From contig WFYJ01000001.1 of NCBI GenBank assembly GCA_015490175.1, forward strand, positions 1-35,040: a DNA stretch of 35,040 nucleotides, in the 5' to 3' direction. Below the pieces are notes generated by a model. The model did no database searches. It saw only the letters and a program-made list of their open reading frames with translations, and was not told the DNA's origin. Source of the stretch: Saprospiraceae bacterium (GTDB lineage: Bacteria; Bacteroidota; Bacteroidia; Chitinophagales; Saprospiraceae). This document shows positions 32,674-35,040 of this stretch, in pieces. A program made the position numbers and the translations under genes. Each line of letters opens with the position of its first letter. The first letter of the stretch is position 1.

Positions 32674-33306
32674 ATGGTCGTATGGTTTTTCAAAGACATG
32701 CTCACCTCAAACCGGTTCGGGAAAGTCAATGGCGAACATGGTCAAATCGGTGCAATCGGTGAACTACCGCGTGCCCCCTCGCTCTGTCGCACCCTCACTC
32801 CTCACTCTTCACTCCTCACTCTTCACTCCTCACAAACTGCGGCGTCACCCTCTAACGTCGCCTCGCCTCTGTTTGTTACTGTCGCCAGGGGCTGCCGATG
32901 GCAAATGTACCATTCCCCTTCTTTCGCAGGGAAACGGACTGTACGGGCAAGGCGCAAGGGGTGCCTTTCCTCTGACGCCCGAATGACCATTTCCCACACA
33001 GGGAAAAGGATAATCCTCCAAGGTAATGTGTCACAAAAAAAGGCGCATTTACGTGTTTACCGCCCCCTTCAGAGGAGAACGGAGCGCAAAAACCGGCAAT
33101 GCGGGCTGCGCCCGGCTGCTTTTTCAAGTCACAAAAAACAAAAGAACACGCTGCGCGTCTCACCGCATATTCAATATCGTTGCCATACCAACCCACCAAG
33201 CACTGCCTTTCGATCAAACACTGCCGGACGAGACGATTGTTCGGCACCTTCCGGGAACCTGCCGCCAACCAGAATCTCATAGACACACTACCAACCCCTT
33301 ACCGGA
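32674..33306. other. Divergent gap with repeat remnants
   Basis: No gene is supported. It has a family-1-end remnant (32700-32723), the right copy of the 40-bp direct repeat (32746-32785), CACTCCTCACTCTT tandem units (about 32795-32835), a possible -7 box on the minus strand (CAAATGTA on the plus strand, 32902-32909), and CGGGC-TGC-GCCCG plus CTTTTTC (about 33106-33127), a small terminator-like hairpin with no known gene upstream. It could mark the end of an undetected small RNA. Confidence 0.5.
32746..32785 (+). repeat. 40-bp direct repeat, right copy
   Basis: Begins ATCGGTGCAATCGGTGAACT; pairs with 29481-29520. It lies 73 bp before the start of the TPR gene. Confidence 0.75.
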
Positions 33307-34443
33307 ATGAACGCAACTACCAGACAGGACCTGCACGGAATCCTCTATCATTCGCTGATTGAAAACAGTGCTGTGCCCCTGGCCGCAGTGGACGACCAGC
33401 TCAAGATTCTGAAGGCCAATCCTGCCTTCTGTGATCTCGTGGGGCTGCCCTTCAACCACGACCTCGCCGAAATGCTGCTCGAGCAGTTGCCCTTTGCCGC
33501 CGATCAGCACTTCCAGGACTTGCTGCAGCACATGTTGCGGCACCGCATCGACAAATTCGAGTACGAAACGCACGTCACCTCGCCTTTCTACGAGGAAACC
33601 CGGCATCTCAAACTGACCTTTTCGGCCCAATGGCGGCAGAGCCGCTTTGGCGGCGGGCTGCTGCTCCTGAACGACATCACCCAATTTCACAAGAAAAAAC
33701 ACCTGCTCGAAGAGCGCATCAAGGCCATGCGCCAAGAGAACGAAAAGCTCAAGCAGACCATAGAAGACGCCGAAGGGCTGCAACAGTTCTCACAGCTTGC
33801 CGCCCACGACCTGAAAGGGCCGATCCGCATCCTGGGCAACTTCAGCCAGCTATTGCTGCGGCGCTACCGGGAAGTGCTGGATGAAGAAGGCCGCGACTAT
33901 CTGCAGTTCATCCACGACAGCGCCACGCACCTCAACCTCGTCCTCACCGACATGATCCACTACGCCGACGTGGCCAGCAAGCCGCTCCACTTCGACGTGT
34001 TCGACTTCCAACAACTGATCCGCCAGGTCAGAACCAGGATGGCGCCCCTGCTCGAACAACATGGAGCGGTGCTCGAGTTTGAAAACCCGCCCAAACTCAT
34101 TCATGGCTCGCGCAAGTACCTGCGCCTGCTCTTCCTGCACCTCATCGAGAATGCCATCAAATTCGCCAAACCGGGCATACCGCCCCGCATCCGTATCACC
34201 CACCACCGCACCCCCGAGCATCACATCTTCGCCGTGCAGGACAACGGCATCGGCATCGCACCGGCCTATCAGGAGAAGATCTTCGAGCTGTTCAAGCGCC
34301 TCGACCCCGCCAGCAACCGCCCCGGCTCGGGCGTGGGCCTGGCCATCTGCAAAAAGATCGTGGAGCGCCATGGCGGCAAGATGTGGGTCGAGTCGAAAGA
34401 AGGCGAGGGCAGCACCTTCTATTTTTCGCTTCAGCGACTCTGA
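33307..34443 (+). CDS. Soluble PAS-domain sensor histidine kinase
   Basis: A 378-residue cytoplasmic kinase without membrane helices. Residues 10-125 form a PAS domain (LIENSAVPLAAVDDQLKILKANPAF, ending GGLLLLNDITQF), then a coiled coil (128-158). The HisKA domain has AAHDLKGPIRIL with the phospho-accepting H167. The ATPase domain has HLIENAIKFAK (N282), G1 QDNGIGIA (D312-G316), the F-box EKIFELFKRLD and G2 GSGVGLAICKK (340-350). No response regulator is adjacent, so it is an orphan. The PAS domain has no clear heme or flavin ligand. It starts at ATG 33307. A strong terminator follows the stop. Confidence 0.92.
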   Translation: MNATTRQDLHGILYHSLIENSAVPLAAVDDQLKILKANPAFCDLVGLPFNHDLAEMLLEQLPFAADQHFQDLLQHMLRHRIDKFEYETHVTSPFYEETRHLKLTFSAQWRQSRFGGGLLLLNDITQFHKKKHLLEERIKAMRQENEKLKQTIEDAEGLQQFSQLAAHDLKGPIRILGNFSQLLLRRYREVLDEEGRDYLQFIHDSATHLNLVLTDMIHYADVASKPLHFDVFDFQQLIRQVRTRMAPLLEQHGAVLEFENPPKLIHGSRKYLRLLFLHLIENAIKFAKPGIPPRIRITHHRTPEHHIFAVQDNGIGIAPAYQEKIFELFKRLDPASNRPGSGVGLAICKKIVERHGGKMWVESKEGEGSTFYFSLQRL

Positions 34444-34455
34444 TCGCTTCTGCCA

Positions 34456-34511
34456 CAAAAAGAAAAGCGGGATGCCGTACCACGCGACGACATCCTGCTT
34501 TTCCTTTTTGG
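34456..34511 (+). terminator. Intrinsic terminator of the PAS kinase gene
   Basis: AAAAGCGGGATG (34463-34474) pairs with CATCCTGCTTTT (34491-34502), 12 pairs including one G-T, with further A/T pairing outside, then CCTTTTTGG. It lies just after the stop codon. Confidence 0.75.
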
Positions 34512-34522
34512 CTGCAAGCCTG

Positions 34523-34802
34523 AAGCCACTGAAAAAAGGTGCCATGCAGAAGCTTGAAGTTGAGGGTTGAGGGTTGAGGGTTTAGAGTTTAGGGTTTAAA
34601 GTTTAAAGTTTTTCTTGCTGACTATCAGTTTTTTTGTAAAACACCCAGTTTCTCGCTTCCTCATTCATTGCAACCGCAGCCTTCGGCCGCAGAGCACCGC
34701 AGTTTGTACGCAGCTTTTAATCAGGTTGAGCGTTGAGGGTTGAGCGTTGAGGGTTTAAAGTTTTTGCATCGACTATCAGTATTTTGTTAAATCCTCGATT
34801 CC
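34523..34802 (-). repeat. Composite repeat, inverted, near the window end
   Basis: Contains a family-2-type end (AGCCACTGAAAAAAGGTGCC, 34524-34543), two 7-nt arrays (about 34552-34612 and 34723-34765), CTGACTATCAGT-type segments, and the hairpin core in complement (34676-34690). The PAS kinase gene lies to its left. No gene is seen. Confidence 0.7.
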
Positions 34803-35040
34803 TGAGGCCACTGAAAAAACCCCAAATCTCACGCAACGACTTGTTCCGACTCGTCGGAAGCTTGTCCCCGGTAAACCGGGGCAGGCTCCGACGCCAGTCG
34901 GGGACGCAAAAGCCTGTCCCGAGTATCGGGAACGCAACGATTCGCGATGTATTTTTTTATTTTAAATCAATATGTTATCTATAGTGGACACGCGTTACGC
35001 GTCATCCCGACAAGTCGGGAACCTGCCCCGACCAAAGTCG
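34803..35040 (-). repeat. Family 2 element, copy 3, with many palindromes
   Basis: Starts TGAGGCCACTGAAAAAAC, then AAATCTCACGCAACGAC, the inverse of the right end of 16981-17157. It is longer than copies 1 and 2 and carries several short palindromes: TTCCGACTCGTCGGAA (34844-34859), CCCCGGTAAACCGGGG (34865-34880), CCCGAGTATCGGG (34918-34930), and CCCGACAAGTCGGG near 35006. The window edge truncates it. No gene is supported. Confidence 0.7.

Noticed and set aside
29494-33282. A 1,262-codon open frame opposite the TPR gene
   Set aside because: It lies wholly antisense to a gene with a signal peptide and clear TPR repeats; the frame stays open because of the high GC in third positions. Its translation is low in complexity with no recognisable domain.

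Overview
The window looks like chromosomal DNA of a Bacteroidota bacterium, probably from the Saprospirales, with high-GC coding DNA (near 60%). The evidence is a type IX secretion (T9SS) sorting domain at the end of a large secreted protein, a curlin-repeat protein, a DUF6089-type outer-membrane protein, a very large periplasmic TPR protein next to a beta-barrel, promoters of the TTG-N20-TAnnTTTG type, and almost no Shine-Dalgarno sites. The order-level placement is inference. No rRNA, tRNA, transposase or CRISPR array was seen.

Layout. 0.6-4.7 kb: a Prc/Tsp-type C-terminal processing protease, then an ABC-F ATPase. 4.8-9.7 kb (minus strand): a curlin-repeat secreted protein and a 969-residue T9SS cargo protein, separated by a gap with hairpins and a duplicated leader. 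9.9-12.7 kb: a helical protein of unknown function and a lipoprotein. 13.2-17.0 kb: a six-TM sensor histidine kinase, an alpha-oxoamine-synthase-type PLP enzyme upstream of it on the same strand, and a divergent Lrp/AsnC regulator. 17.2-25.7 kb (plus strand): TraB/GumN-like protein, GatB, DUF6089 protein, a secreted beta-helix protein, RecQ, and a glycosyltransferase that overlaps recQ by 4 bp. 25.7-32.7 kb (minus strand): glutamate-synthase-like flavoprotein, outer-membrane barrel, TPR protein. 33.3-34.4 kb: a soluble PAS histidine kinase.

Nearly every large gene-free gap holds pieces of one modular repeat system. Its parts are 27-bp inverted ends (TATACTCAA-N9-GTTTGGGAA), a GC hairpin followed by a T run that keeps pairing through compensatory changes, ACACAGAG-type segments, degenerate 7-nt arrays, an expanded 8-nt array, and a second family of about 175 bp ending in CTGAAAAAA/TTTTTTCAG. 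These pieces often start at a stop codon and are commonly oriented as terminators for the gene before them. They look like non-autonomous mobile or terminator-bearing elements.

The best candidate for an undescribed system is 13.2-17.0 kb. An enzyme of the fold used by the CqsA/LqsA autoinducer synthases lies beside a kinase with six predicted membrane helices, the CqsS-like layout. A low-GC tract covers most of the enzyme and runs into the sensor end of the kinase. A divergent Lrp-type regulator and a perfect palindrome inside the enzyme promoter suggest control. This is a hypothesis: the PLP family has many functions, and a terminator-like hairpin lies between the two genes.
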